From contig NW_027248940.1 in assembly GCF_036711975.1 (NCBI RefSeq), forward strand, positions 124,001 through 188,000: 64,000 nucleotides of DNA. The letters are read 5' to 3'. The translations under genes were made by a program, and so were the position numbers. The stretch's first letter is position 1. Each line of letters opens with the position of its first letter. Shown piece by piece: positions 44,578 to 54,879 of the stretch. The notes below the pieces were generated by a model. The model was not told where the DNA came from and did not search any database. It saw nothing but the letters and a program-made list of their open reading frames with translations. Source of the stretch: Onthophagus taurus. Taxonomy: Eukaryota > Arthropoda > Insecta > Coleoptera > Scarabaeidae.

Positions 44578-46103
44578 CTAATTCGTCTCGAACAAATAAT
44601 CAACAGCTTTCAAAAATTCATCTTGAAATTTTTTATTCGAGAATCGATCGACGGAAGCTCGCGCCCGCTCGATTAAGTCCAAAACAGATCTTTCAGCCAT
44701 CGTTAAAACATGTTTTATCGTTTGAGCGTATTCCTTAGCTGAAATTGCTAAATAACCTAACCTACAAATCAAAAAAATTATTTTTTTAATTACTTTGAAT
44801 TAAATTAATTTTACCTAGATGATTCGGTCGTTTCAATAATATCAAGTAAAGGTCCCCCGGATTTATGCGCAATCGTAATTAACCCAGCTGCTAATAATTC
44901 AACAACTCCAATTCCAAAATGTTCATCAATCATCGTGTGTATTCCTAACGAAGCACTTTCGAATTCTTTTAATAATTCCTCATAGGTGATATTAACGCGA
45001 AATTCAACTCTATTCTCTAAGCTTAAATGTTTACTAAAATCCTTTAAATCTTTTACGCGGATTGTGTCGTCTTCGTTGCGACAACTTCCGCATAAAACTA
45101 AAGTAATCCTTTCAAAATCCACCTCAGAAATTATCTCCCGCAATTCATACATAGCTTGAATTTGTAACTGATGGTCCTTTTCCGGTCGGAATTGCGCCAA
45201 AGATAAAATTCGAATATTTTCCGGGAAAGATCCACTCCTTTTTAACGTTTTTAAATGATTCACTTCACACGGGGGGTAAACCAACCGTAAAGGACGACTC
45301 CAAAGCGAAGTTAAATGCTCCAAAGTAAACGTTGAATTCACCATCGACACATCAGAACAATCTCCAGCTAATGAATAAAGCCAGGCGAATAATCGATAAT
45401 AAATCAGTTTTCCAGTTGTTAAAAAAGGACTTCGAGCGATCGTGCTTCGATTGTTGTACATTACTTGGCGAGTTGAGACGCGTTTTAGCATCTCAACTGT
45501 TATCGTGGGGTAATGAACGTAACAAGCAGTTTTGCAACCCCCGATGTATTTGAAAATGGGGAGGGTAAAAGCGAAACCGGTTGTGTCAATAAAAATATCT
45601 GGACTCAATGATTTTAAAGCTTCGTAACCCAAATAAATCGAACCGAGACTTTGGCCCAATAACGTAAAGTAGGGGTACATTTGGGCCTCCACGAACCTTC
45701 GTTTGCTCAAATAAACGAATTTAACGCCTTCCTCTAAATGTACGTTAAGATTATTACGTATTTTCAGCTTAATTTCTTCTGGGGTAACCCCCACATCGCC
45801 GGTATAAACGAAAATTTCGATTTCCGGGTGCCTAAAAAATTTTTTTAATACTTTTTTTATTAAATTAAAATGATTATACCGTTTTTGTAAAGCTTGTATT
45901 GCAACCCAAAGCACTTTTTCACCTCCCCCGCCGGCGTTGCAATAAGGATGAAAGAAAGCGACTCGAAGTTTACTCCGATCCTTCTTCCTCGAAAGACATC
46001 TCCAGCGTAGGAAGTAAAATAAAATAGGTAAAAGTAAGGCGGAGAGGATAATAAGATAAACGGTAAAGACGAATATTATTTTGCTCAAAGAAATTAGTGA
46101 CAT
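44578..46103 (-). CDS. ALG11: ALG11 alpha-1,2-mannosyltransferase
   Basis: Two exons (46103-44815 and 44761-44578) joined across a short GT-AG intron give 490 codons, against about 492 in human ALG11. The N-terminal hydrophobic anchor (residues about 8-32) precedes HPYCNAGGGGEKVLW, the glycine-rich acceptor loop. Further landmarks are FIDTTGFAFTLPIFKYIGG, CYVHYPTIT, LAQFRPEKDHQLQIQAM and EHFGIGVVELLAAG (GT-B donor-site E-x7-E region). In the family this enzyme adds the fourth and fifth mannoses to the dolichol-linked oligosaccharide on the cytosolic ER face. It appears intact. It is divergently placed to RAD54, with transposon J between them. Confidence 0.95.
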
Positions 46104-46432
46104 CCTAAAAAGAATCGTTTTAAATTATATTGATGTGGATTTTGAGGTTATAACATAACCTTAACTGTCAAATTGAAAAGATAATTTAAACTTACACGTA
46201 ATTAAAGTGAATTTTTTTAGTGTTAATTAATTAATTTAACTTAATTAAATCGATTTATATTAAATGAGATTTATTTATTTTTTTTAATAATTTATTAATC
46301 TTTAATTTATTAAAAAGTGTAATTTTTTCATGTTGGTACTACTTATAACTAATTACGTCCCGTTTATCAAATTAAATGATTATTTAATTAAAATAACGAA
46401 GCTAATTTAATTAAATTAATAATCTTTAATAA
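46104..46432. promoter_or_regulatory. Residual ALG11 upstream region
   Basis: The 329 bp between the ALG11 ATG and transposon J are AT-rich with no recognisable motif. With 49786-49975 this was presumably the shared ALG11-RAD54 divergent promoter (inference). Confidence 0.4.
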
Positions 46433-49400
46433 CACAGGCCGACAAATTTTTAAACCAGAGACCAGACTATACCTTCCAAATAATTTTCGATACCCTGAAT
46501 CCGAATCTGACGTCAGAATTGCTTCATCACCTAAGATTTTCAAGATATCTTACCTAAAATATGCGAAAAACACGATTTTTCAGCACATTCAAGGCTGAAT
46601 TTACATCAAAAGATAATTTTTCTCCACAGAAGTCATTATGCCATTTAAAACTATTTCTCTGCCCCCTTAAAATCTTATGTTATTCATTTAAATATTTTTC
46701 TTGATCTCTGAGAAATTGTCTCCTAAAACTAAGAAATTCATCATATTTGAAATAACATCTGTTTATTTTCCAGTTTTATTTACAAGTTTTAAAATGTTTT
46801 ATTAACACTTCAAAGCAATACAAAATTAATAAATATTAATAAATATTATAATATAATATATTATAATATATTAATAAATAACAAATAACAACAAACGTAT
46901 GGTCTAAAACGAAATTAATGATAAAGAACCTGAAGTGGCCTGCCCTTACCCTATCAATGTCGTTTACAGAGATTGTTAAAAAAAGGTTTCTTAATGTAGT
47001 TGGAAAAACGCAGTGAATTCAAAACATTGTAAACACTTACATACAAAAAAGTACAAATGACTGATCCGATCATACGATTTCGATAACATTCCATATATGG
47101 TATTTTTTTCTCATTTTACAGACGTATACAAAAGTGTATGTGTTCAGGTAAAGTGCCATTTCCAGTTGGTGGATTTGGTCTAAAAGGTGTTTACGAGCTT
47201 TCGATTTTGGTTTAATAGCTATATACCAAATGTCATTACGATAACTGATTGCGTTTTTAAGTTATCGTGTTTACACACATACATACATACGTACGTACAT
47301 AAATACGCACAGACATTTTCTGGAAATAGTCAATATGGACTCAGGGGACCTCAAAACGTGTATATCCATCAAAATGTAGAGGTCGAATTTCAATACTTTG
47401 TCTCATATATACCTATACATATTTCGTATATAGTGCTAGAAAGTAAGAATTAATTTACAATATTTTTCTTTGATATACTTTATAACAATAAAACTTCATA
47501 ACTTTCACTTATTCTCGAATATTTTTAAATTAATTTGTTTTTTATTGTATTTAATTTTGTATTTTTAAAACTTCTTTCCTATTTATAGCAATTGAGATGT
47601 TATTTTAGTTTCTTATGATAACGAACGCGCATCAATTCAAACGATCGTTTAACACTCTTACGCTTATATTGAGCAGCGTTATCGTTTCTTTTCAAAGACC
47701 AGCAGTAGCCAGCCATCATTCTTTCATCCCATCTACCTTGATAGTGTGGCTCTTTTTCTTTGAAATTCTGATGGAATCGTTCACCCATCTCTTCGCTGAA
47801 GGCTCCTACATTTTCCGGTAAGTAATCCAAATAGGAAAATAGGAAATGTAGCTTCAAACTCATTAAACAGCCTAATTTTTTAAAGTTTAATAACATTGTC
47901 GATACAATGTTTTTATACTGTTGATCCCGATGGTTGCCCAAGAAATTTTGTACAACTTCTTTGTAACTTAACCAAACATTTTTTTCGTTATCTGTCATTG
48001 TTCTTATAAAATCGTCATCTTTCATTAAGTTTCTTATATCAGGCCCCACGAAGATACCTTAACTTTAGCATGACTTAAATTTGGAAATGCAGACTTAAGA
48101 TATTTAAAACAGTTTCCATCAGTATTTAAGGCTTTTACGAATTGTTTCATCAAGCCTAATTTGATGTGGAGTGGAGGTAACAAAATACGCTTTGTGTCAA
48201 CAAGACTCTTGTAAACAACATTGTTGGAACCAACTTTCCAATCAAATCTTTCAGGCCAATTTTTTTTGAATGCAATGTTGTTCTCGGGCGCGACTGTCCC
48301 AAATGCAGAGAAAGCAAGGTTTTTTTGTATTTCCTGATTGTAAACCAACCAAAATATTGATCATTTTAAAGTCACCACATATAAACCAGTTATGGATATT
48401 GTAGTTGATTTTTTCGAGTACAAATTGAAGGTCTTCGTATGATTCTTTTCGCCTGGTGGAATGACCAATAGGGATTGCTGCGTATTTATTGCCGTTATGG
48501 AGCAACACTGCTTTAAGGCTTTCTTTAGAGGAATCTATAAAGAGCCACCAGTCATCGGACTTATACACACCTACTTGATATGTATTGATAAGTCCTTCTA
48601 TATCATTACAATAAACTAAGGAATTTTCACTAGAAAAATATTTCAGAAATTCCTCATCTCTTTTTCTGTACGCTGTAATTTTTGTTCCGGGTAACAACAT
48701 GTTCCTCTTTTCAAGTCTGGAAGCCAATATTTCAGCTGAATCTTTAGAAAGACTAAGATCGCGAATAAGATCATCTAATGAATTTTACTGGTGTTACGCT
48801 TTGTACGTTAGAATATTATATGTTTCCTTTATTTTTTCTATTATAACCTGTTATATCACAGGCACAGAAGTAACAGTCTTCATTGTGATCCTTAGGCTCA
48901 TACCACATGGTTGGTGTAATGATAACTTCCTTTTTCATATCGTTCCAATTAATTAGAGTTAATCTACAAGTATTACAAATAGATGTAAGTACCCACGGTT
49001 TACCTACATTTCTCATAAGTATGTTATAACAATCTAAAAATTTTTTTTTAATCCATTCATTAATGGTTCTGCGGTAAAATCCAATATGGTTGTGATTTTC
49101 ATCCTATAAAACGCTATAGAGCTTAAGTAAAAAATAATATGTAAATTGTCTCTTTTAGAATGAATAAATCTCGTAAACAATCGTTTTATTTTTGTAAATA
49201 CTGCAATAGTTTTCTCATTAAAACTATAACTTTGCTAACAAACCAAATAAATTCATAAAAATTAACTGGATTTTGAATGTCCTGTTTCTCAATTGAATAC
49301 CATCTGGTTGAAAGATAAATGTATGGTTAAATATTTCAACTTTAAAGTTTCATTTTTAGATATTTAATCATATTTTCGCATATTTATTTTACTTGTGCGT

Positions 49401-49785
49401 TAGCATCGCTAACTTGATCTAACTCAACATCAGTTTATCGAGGACAGAACAAACCGACGTACTTATTAATTTCAACAGATGATATCTCGAAGAAGAAAAA
49501 AGATATTTAAATAATTGAAAAAGAGTTTTAAAGGGAAAGGGTAATAATTTCACAATTTCTAAAAAAATTTTTTTTTTTTTAATTCCGTCATGGTGAACCA
49601 CAAACACGACCAGAAACCGTATTTTTAACATATTTTGGCTAAGATATTTTGAAAACCTTACGTGATGAAGCATTTTTGAGGTGAAATTTGGATTTAGAAC
49701 GTGAAAAACCTTCGGGATGTAGTACGTTAGTATAGTATAGTGTACTTGTTGGTTTAGAAAACATTTAAATTTTTGTCGGCCTGTG
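46433..49785. mobile_element. Element J: 3.35-kb TIR transposon carrying an arthropod-wide gene family
   Basis: The left end CACAGGCCGACAAATTTTTA and the right end (inverted) CACAGGCCGACAAAAATTTA are flanked by taa (46430-46432, 49786-49788), possibly taaNNa. The interior holds a minus-strand gene (47600-49016). Positions 46440-47590 and 49020-49780 are AT-rich, with AT and 'acat' microsatellites near 46830-46880 and 47274-47300. The superfamily is unassigned. Confidence 0.75.
47600..49016 (-). pseudogene. Protein of element J (unassigned transposon family), frameshifted
   Basis: Pieces: 49016-48816 with a Cys cluster (SICNTC...CYFCACDITGYNRKN), 48727-48251 with LLPGTKITAYRKRDEEFLKY, FIDSSKESLKAVLLHNGNKY, WFICGDFKMINILVGLQSG and PCFLCIWDSRAREQH, then 48348-48034 with ILLPPLHIKLGLMKQFVKAL, then 48049-47600 with GPDIRNLMKDDDFI, FSEEMGERFHQNF and YQGRWDERMMAGYCWSLKR. 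I know proteins of this layout from many arthropod genomes as unnamed repeats. The conserved acidic residues (FIDSSKESLKA, ICGDFK, SEEMGERF) could be a DDE-like triad, which is inference. Three or more frameshifts. Confidence 0.65.
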
Positions 49786-49975
49786 TAATTATTGTTTAAA
49801 AATCTTAACTTTCCTTATAATTGTTTTTTTAAATTGTTTTTTTGAAGTTGGTAATCCGGAATAAACACCATCTTTGTTTAACAAAGTTTTGAATTGTTTT
49901 GAATCAAATTTTCATCAAATTTTAACGATTTCGGATTTCTGGTGCAAAAACTTAATAATTGATACAAATTTTAAA

Positions 49976-51222
49976 ATGGTAAGCATATTTTAATACGTAC
50001 CACTTAGTAATTTAAAAATTTTCTTTTAAAAAGATAACCTAACAAACGCTACATAACCTCAAAATATTTTAATTTTATTTTTCAATAAATTTAGCGGCGC
50101 AGTCAAGTTTTGCGACATCCGGGATTATCAGCGACGTCTTCATCACCATTAAAAGGATCTACGTTAAAAAGGACGCGAAGAGAAGTTGTATCGGTATCAC
50201 AAAAAGCCACAGATGAAAATCTTAATATCGCTCAAAGTCATGTAAGTTTAAAATTTATTATTTTTTTTTAATCAATATTAATCAAATAAATTTAGGAGGA
50301 AATCATCAAAATTTTATCCCGCCCGTTTAAATGCCCGATACCCAATTATGTCAGTTGTTATTCAACGAAAACCCTTGGAATGCGAAGACCCCGACCCCGG
50401 CGAGCACTTTACGATCCAAATACCCCGAACGCATTGGTCTTGTATGTCCCCCCTGACGTCTCAGAGCACGATAAATTAAAAAACGGCGATACGATTTTAG
50501 TCCACGTCGTTGTCGATCCAATTTTAAGTAATGTTTTGAGGCCACATCAAAGACAAGGAGTTAAGTTTATGTACGATTGTGTCACGGGAGTACAAATCCC
50601 CGATTTTTTCGGGTGCATAATGGCCGATGAAATGGGCCTGGGAAAAACTTTGCAATGTATCACCTTGTTGTGGTCACTTTTGCGTCAAGGACCCGAGTGC
50701 AAACCAAGTATTGATAAGGCTATTATTGTTTGTCCGAGTTCGTTGGTTAAGAATTGGGCTAACGAGATACAAAAGGTTATATTAATTCATTAAAAGAAAT
50801 GTTAATTAATTTAATTAATTTTTTTTAGTGGTTAGAAGGTCGTCTCCCCTCATTAGTAATGGAAGGTGGGTTAAAAAAAGAAGAAATGAGGAAACGATTG
50901 ATGCAATTCGTGCATGCGTTGGGTCGTACTGCAACTCCTTTGCTTATTATTTCGTATGAAACGTTTCGAATGCACTGCGATATTTTGCATCGAAGTGAGA
51001 TAGGTATGGTGATGTGTGATGAAGGGCATCGATTAAAAAATTGCGAGAATCAAACGTATCAGGCTTTGATGGGATTAAAGGCGAAGCGTCGCGTTTTATT
51101 GAGTGGTACTCCTATTCAAAATGATCTCACCGAGTATTTTAGTTTGATTAATTTTGTTAATGAAGGGCTTTTGGGTACCCAACAGGAATTTAAGCGAAAA
51201 TACGAAAATTATATTTTAAAGG
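49976..51222 (+). CDS. RAD54: RAD54/okra DNA-repair translocase, first four exons (partial)
   Basis: Exons: 49976-49978 (the ATG alone), 50095-50241, 50296-50775, 50829-51222, with consistent phases and GT-AG introns. The product opens [20 protein letters not shown] as in RAD54/okra. It continues to [20 protein letters not shown] (SWI2/SNF2 Walker A), then [11 protein letters not shown] (Ia), [19 protein letters not shown] (DEGH box II) and [20 protein letters not shown] (III), and stops at ENYILKG in phase 1. Rad54 is the dsDNA motor that assists Rad51 in homologous recombination. The C-terminal helicase lobe is not in the window, so the fourth intron exceeds 12.7 kb and is full of transposons. 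No damage is seen in the exons present. Confidence 0.93.
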
Positions 51223-51436
51223 GTAAGTCATTTTATTAACTTTTATGAATTAATATTGTTAGGATAAACAGTATTAAGTACGTTTAGTAAAGTCCTATTT
51301 TAAGTGTGATTGATCCTATTTGCGTTTAAGTGTTGTAACGTTAAGAGTATTACTTTGCTCCAATTGAGCTGGCTAAAACCCACCTCTCTGGATAAAGATC
51401 AACTCACATAGAGATACTATATACAGGGTGATTCAA

Positions 51437-54027
51437 ATTAATAATAATAATAATGTTTATTAACCCATAGCACCATTATAAACCCCAATAACAAAATACT
51501 TAAAAACTAAAATAAAACCAAAATGAAATGCCATGAGCTAAAAAGGACCACGTCAGCATTCCCAGTGGGCCAGCTGTTTTTCATTGGTCCTTTTTCTACA
51601 TTTTGTATAAATAAACTTAAACTTCATGACGGCAAACGGAAATAGAAAGACTAGTTGTTACCAAAAACTTAAAATTAATACCAATTATACATAATAGTAA
51701 GACTAGCTTTCTAGTAAATAAGAAGAGCTAAGACAAGGAAAGGAGAAGAAACACGAAAAAACAATAAAAGAAAGAAAAAAGAGAAAAAACAACAAAAAAA
51801 AAAAAAATTGATTCATATGTCATCACAATTCTGCTCATTCAATAACTCAGACCTATATATCACCCTGAAAACCCGCTCAGATTCCTGCAAGACCGAAAGT
51901 GGACAGTTATTCAACAAATTAGGCACACAATACGTGAAAGTTCTTTTAAAAATTTCCAGTCGATGCTGGGGTATTGTTAACGTATGTCTGTGCCTAATAT
52001 TAATATTATGAACGTCTGTTCGAAATTGAATTTTGTTGTATAAATATGGTGGACATTTGGTAGTCAAAACCTTATGGTAGAGGCAAGCAGAGTGAAGGGC
52101 CCTACGACGTGACATATTCAACCAGCCCACCCATTTTAAGGTGTATGAGATACTCGCATATTTCCTAATGCCATAAATAAAACGTAAGCACGCATTCTGA
52201 ACTCTTTGAATTCTTACCTTGTGAATATTATCAATACAAGGGCCATATAATACATCACCGTAATTAAAGATCGAGAGAACCAGGGCATCACACAAGCGTA
52301 TCCGCAGTTGCTGTTCCAATAAATGCCTACTATTATAGAGCAATTTTAACGCTGCATATGCACGACGCAGTAGACTACCAATGTACGAGTCAAATCTAAG
52401 TTTACTGTCAATAATGATACCCAAATTCCTTGCACTTTCAGCAACCTGCAAAACATCAGAGTCAATTTTCAAGCTCAACCCATCCCTGACTTCGTCCAAA
52501 ACACCCCGGCTCCCAAAGACCATCACCGATGACTTAGATGGATTTATCCTTAAGCTGTGCTCATTAGCAGTATTGACCAAGGCCTTCAAGTCAGCATTAA
52601 TATTACTTTCAGCCACAGCTAGATTTGATGTTGGGAAAGTGTAGTATAATTGAATATCATCAGCATACATGTGCGCAGTACAGTGCTTTACAGCCAAACA
52701 CAGTTGGGAAGTATAAATTGAAAACAGAATTGGGCCAAGAATAGAACCCTGCGGCACACCCGACACGACCTCAACTTGTGCAGATAACTCACCATTACAA
52801 GCTACTCGCTGTGAACGGTAACAAAGATAATTCTGAATAAGATTGAGAGCAGACCCCGACAGTCCAATATACCCAAGCACTCCAACCAGCAGCGAATGAT
52901 GCAAAGTATCAAAAGCTTTGGAAAAGTCAAGCAAGACCAGAGCCGTGGCCAACCCGTCATCGATACCACGTAGAACATCATCCGTGATATCCAAAAGAGT
53001 CGTAGTGCAGCTATACCCAGAACGGAAATCCGACTGCAAGCTAGGTAGTATACAATGCGCATTTAAATGTGACCACAACCTAGTGGACAATAATCTTTCA
53101 AATACTTTAGAAAAGACCGGCAAAATACTTATAGGCCTAAGATCCTGCAAACAAGCAACCGTTCCAGATTTAGGTACAGGTTTAACAAGAGCACCCCTCC
53201 ACTGCCTCGGATAGACCGACCCCTCGATGCAAAAGTTGATAATGTGGCACATGTACGGCAGTGTTACCGAAGAACTTAATAAAAGCATCTGCTTCGTAAC
53301 TCCATCACTACCAACAGCATTTGTTTTAATTCGATTAAGCGCTTCCAAAACCTCTTCCTCAGAAACTAAAGAAAAGGAAAATTCTGTAGAAACAGAAGAT
53401 AATCTATTAGTATTGTAGAAGTGCAATAAGTTGGGATCACAATCATGTTGATTTTGAGAGGAAAGCAAAAAATTATTAATATCATCAGCATTTCCCACAG
53501 TAGACGGAATTGACTTCGTTTTAGCACCACATACTCCAAACGACTTGAGATTGTTCCAGAGTTTACGAGAATTATTGTTATGAAATATTAAAGAAAGATA
53601 AGCCTTTTTTTCCCGACGGATTGCTGAGTTAGTATAGTTTCTCAAGTCTTTGTACGACTTAAAATGAGAGGGATCCCTGGTAGACCTGTATCTCGAATAG
53701 TCATTATTTCGTAAATTAATGAGAATTTTAATAGTATCAGTTATCCACGGGCGATAATTCTTTCGCAGTGTAACTGTTCGGAGTGGTGCATGAGCTCTAA
53801 ATAAAGATAATAAGGAATTATTAAAAAAATCTACCTTATCATCAATGGAATCAGAAATAAGAAAGTTGTGCCAGTTTAGATAGTTTAGGTCATCCAATAA
53901 GCATTGGTGGTTAAAATGCCTGAAGTCCATAAAAGTTAATGTCTGCGGAACTCCCCGAGGAATATCATTACCTAAGGTAACATAAACCATGCTGTAGTCA
54001 GCAACGTTATGAACAGGAATGACACCA
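51437..54027 (-). mobile_element. 5'-truncated jockey-superfamily LINE with (TAA)n-type tail
   Basis: The minus-strand element ends in an attattatt microsatellite at 51437-51452 and is flanked by aatt at both sides. It lies antisense in the fourth RAD54 intron. The endonuclease is lost but the RT frame is intact. Confidence 0.85.
51813..53990 (-). CDS. LINE ORF2 fragment: intact reverse transcriptase, 725 aa
   Basis: An uninterrupted frame from the linker after the endonuclease to the C-terminus. In order: RPWITDTIKILINLRNND, LQDLRPISILPVFSKVFERL, ALVLLDFSKAFDTLHHSLLV (RT motif A), VVSGVPQGSILGPILFSIY (motif B), AHMYADDIQLYYTF (catalytic YADD), NLGIIIDSKLRFDSYI and a C-terminal QNACLRFIYGIRK block. 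This is a jockey-superfamily RT. The lack of stops over 725 codons argues for a recent insertion. The first Met is internal to the ORF, not a real start. Confidence 0.88.
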   Translation of the reverse strand: MVYVTLGNDIPRGVPQTLTFMDFRHFNHQCLLDDLNYLNWHNFLISDSIDDKVDFFNNSLLSLFRAHAPLRTVTLRKNYRPWITDTIKILINLRNNDYSRYRSTRDPSHFKSYKDLRNYTNSAIRREKKAYLSLIFHNNNSRKLWNNLKSFGVCGAKTKSIPSTVGNADDINNFLLSSQNQHDCDPNLLHFYNTNRLSSVSTEFSFSLVSEEEVLEALNRIKTNAVGSDGVTKQMLLLSSSVTLPYMCHIINFCIEGSVYPRQWRGALVKPVPKSGTVACLQDLRPISILPVFSKVFERLLSTRLWSHLNAHCILPSLQSDFRSGYSCTTTLLDITDDVLRGIDDGLATALVLLDFSKAFDTLHHSLLVGVLGYIGLSGSALNLIQNYLCYRSQRVACNGELSAQVEVVSGVPQGSILGPILFSIYTSQLCLAVKHCTAHMYADDIQLYYTFPTSNLAVAESNINADLKALVNTANEHSLRINPSKSSVMVFGSRGVLDEVRDGLSLKIDSDVLQVAESARNLGIIIDSKLRFDSYIGSLLRRAYAALKLLYNSRHLLEQQLRIRLCDALVLSIFNYGDVLYGPCIDNIHKVRIQRVQNACLRFIYGIRKYASISYTLKWVGWLNMSRRRALHSACLYHKVLTTKCPPYLYNKIQFRTDVHNINIRHRHTLTIPQHRLEIFKRTFTYCVPNLLNNCPLSVLQESERVFRVIYRSELLNEQNCDDI

Positions 54028-54225
54028 TGAATTCGATGTCCGAATAGGCTAAATTGGAAACTATAAGAGTTAGAAAAAAAGTAGCTTACATGTCATGATC
54101 TCGTTTTTCGAGAAACTGCTAATGCCGAAAACCTCATAGCGCTATCGTCTTTTGTTTTTCCGCGAGAGGCTAAAATTGAAAATATCGTAAAACCAGCAAG
54201 CGCAATTATCTTGGTTATTATGTTA

Positions 54226-54879
54226 ATGCTAAAGATTAACAACCGTGCCAAATAATTACAGATTCTTCAGAACCACATGGCAGTCTGCATCTATAAATGA
54301 AAGAACCTTAACAAACTTAATATCAAGATTAATAAAAGAAGAAGAATTATTAAAAGGTAAACTAACTAATGAATCAGTTTTGTTTGCATCGGTAGAAAAA
54401 ACTTGCTTTCTGTCAAATGTGGAAGACATTGTTTCTGTCAAAGACAAATGTGGAATTTGCAAGAATACAATCACGATGAAAAGGATTGTTATTTTAAAAA
54501 GAAAGAAACTGAAACAAATAGAGCTTTTCAAAATTGGAAAGTAGAGATATAGCAACAAAAAATGAAACAATAATGGCAGAAGGAAAAGGAACAATAGAAG
54601 GAGAAAATCGTGTTTCAACAAAGGTATTAGTAAAAAGCGAAGAAATTAAGGAACAAAAGATAATGAGTAAGAAATGGTTATTCAAGATCAAGGACGACGA
54701 AACTTATAAAGCCATATTAGTGGTAAGAGGTTTTAAACAACGAAAAGAACACATAGAAGAGTTATTCAGTCCTGTAGCAAATATGAGCTGTATTAGAGCA
54801 ATATTAACAACAGCAGATGCAGAGTCATGTAAAATCACAAAATTTGATATAAAACCGGCGAACTGGAAGAAGATATGTA
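54226..54879 (+). pseudogene. Ty1/copia remnant: gag fragment fused to RT start
   Basis: Two overlapping frames: 54245-54544 with a gag-like segment and the knuckle start CGICKNT, and 54534-54935 with KKWLFKIKDDETYKAILVVR, then GFKQRKEHIEELFSPVANMS and CKITKFDIK, the copia RT opening ('W.FK.K...KARLVA.GF.Q..G.D.EE.FSPV'). Protease, integrase and most of RT are missing. The body resumes after the D2/E4 insertions at about 61527. Confidence 0.75.

Larger units (their letters stand above)
51424..54219. mobile_element. Element A3: A-family left arm split by a LINE
   Basis: CAGGGTGATTCAAAT after TA (51422-51423) is interrupted by the LINE and resumes at about 54028 with AATTCGATGTCCGAATAGGC, following the A1 left arm to about 54219. 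There the copia remnant starts. Confidence 0.8.

Noticed and set aside
46820-47310. AT and 'acat/acgt' microsatellites in element J
   Set aside because: Simple sequence only; no structure beyond that.
54256-54691. Minus-strand hydrophobic ORFs
   Set aside because: Antisense to the copia gag/RT remnant; no independent motif.
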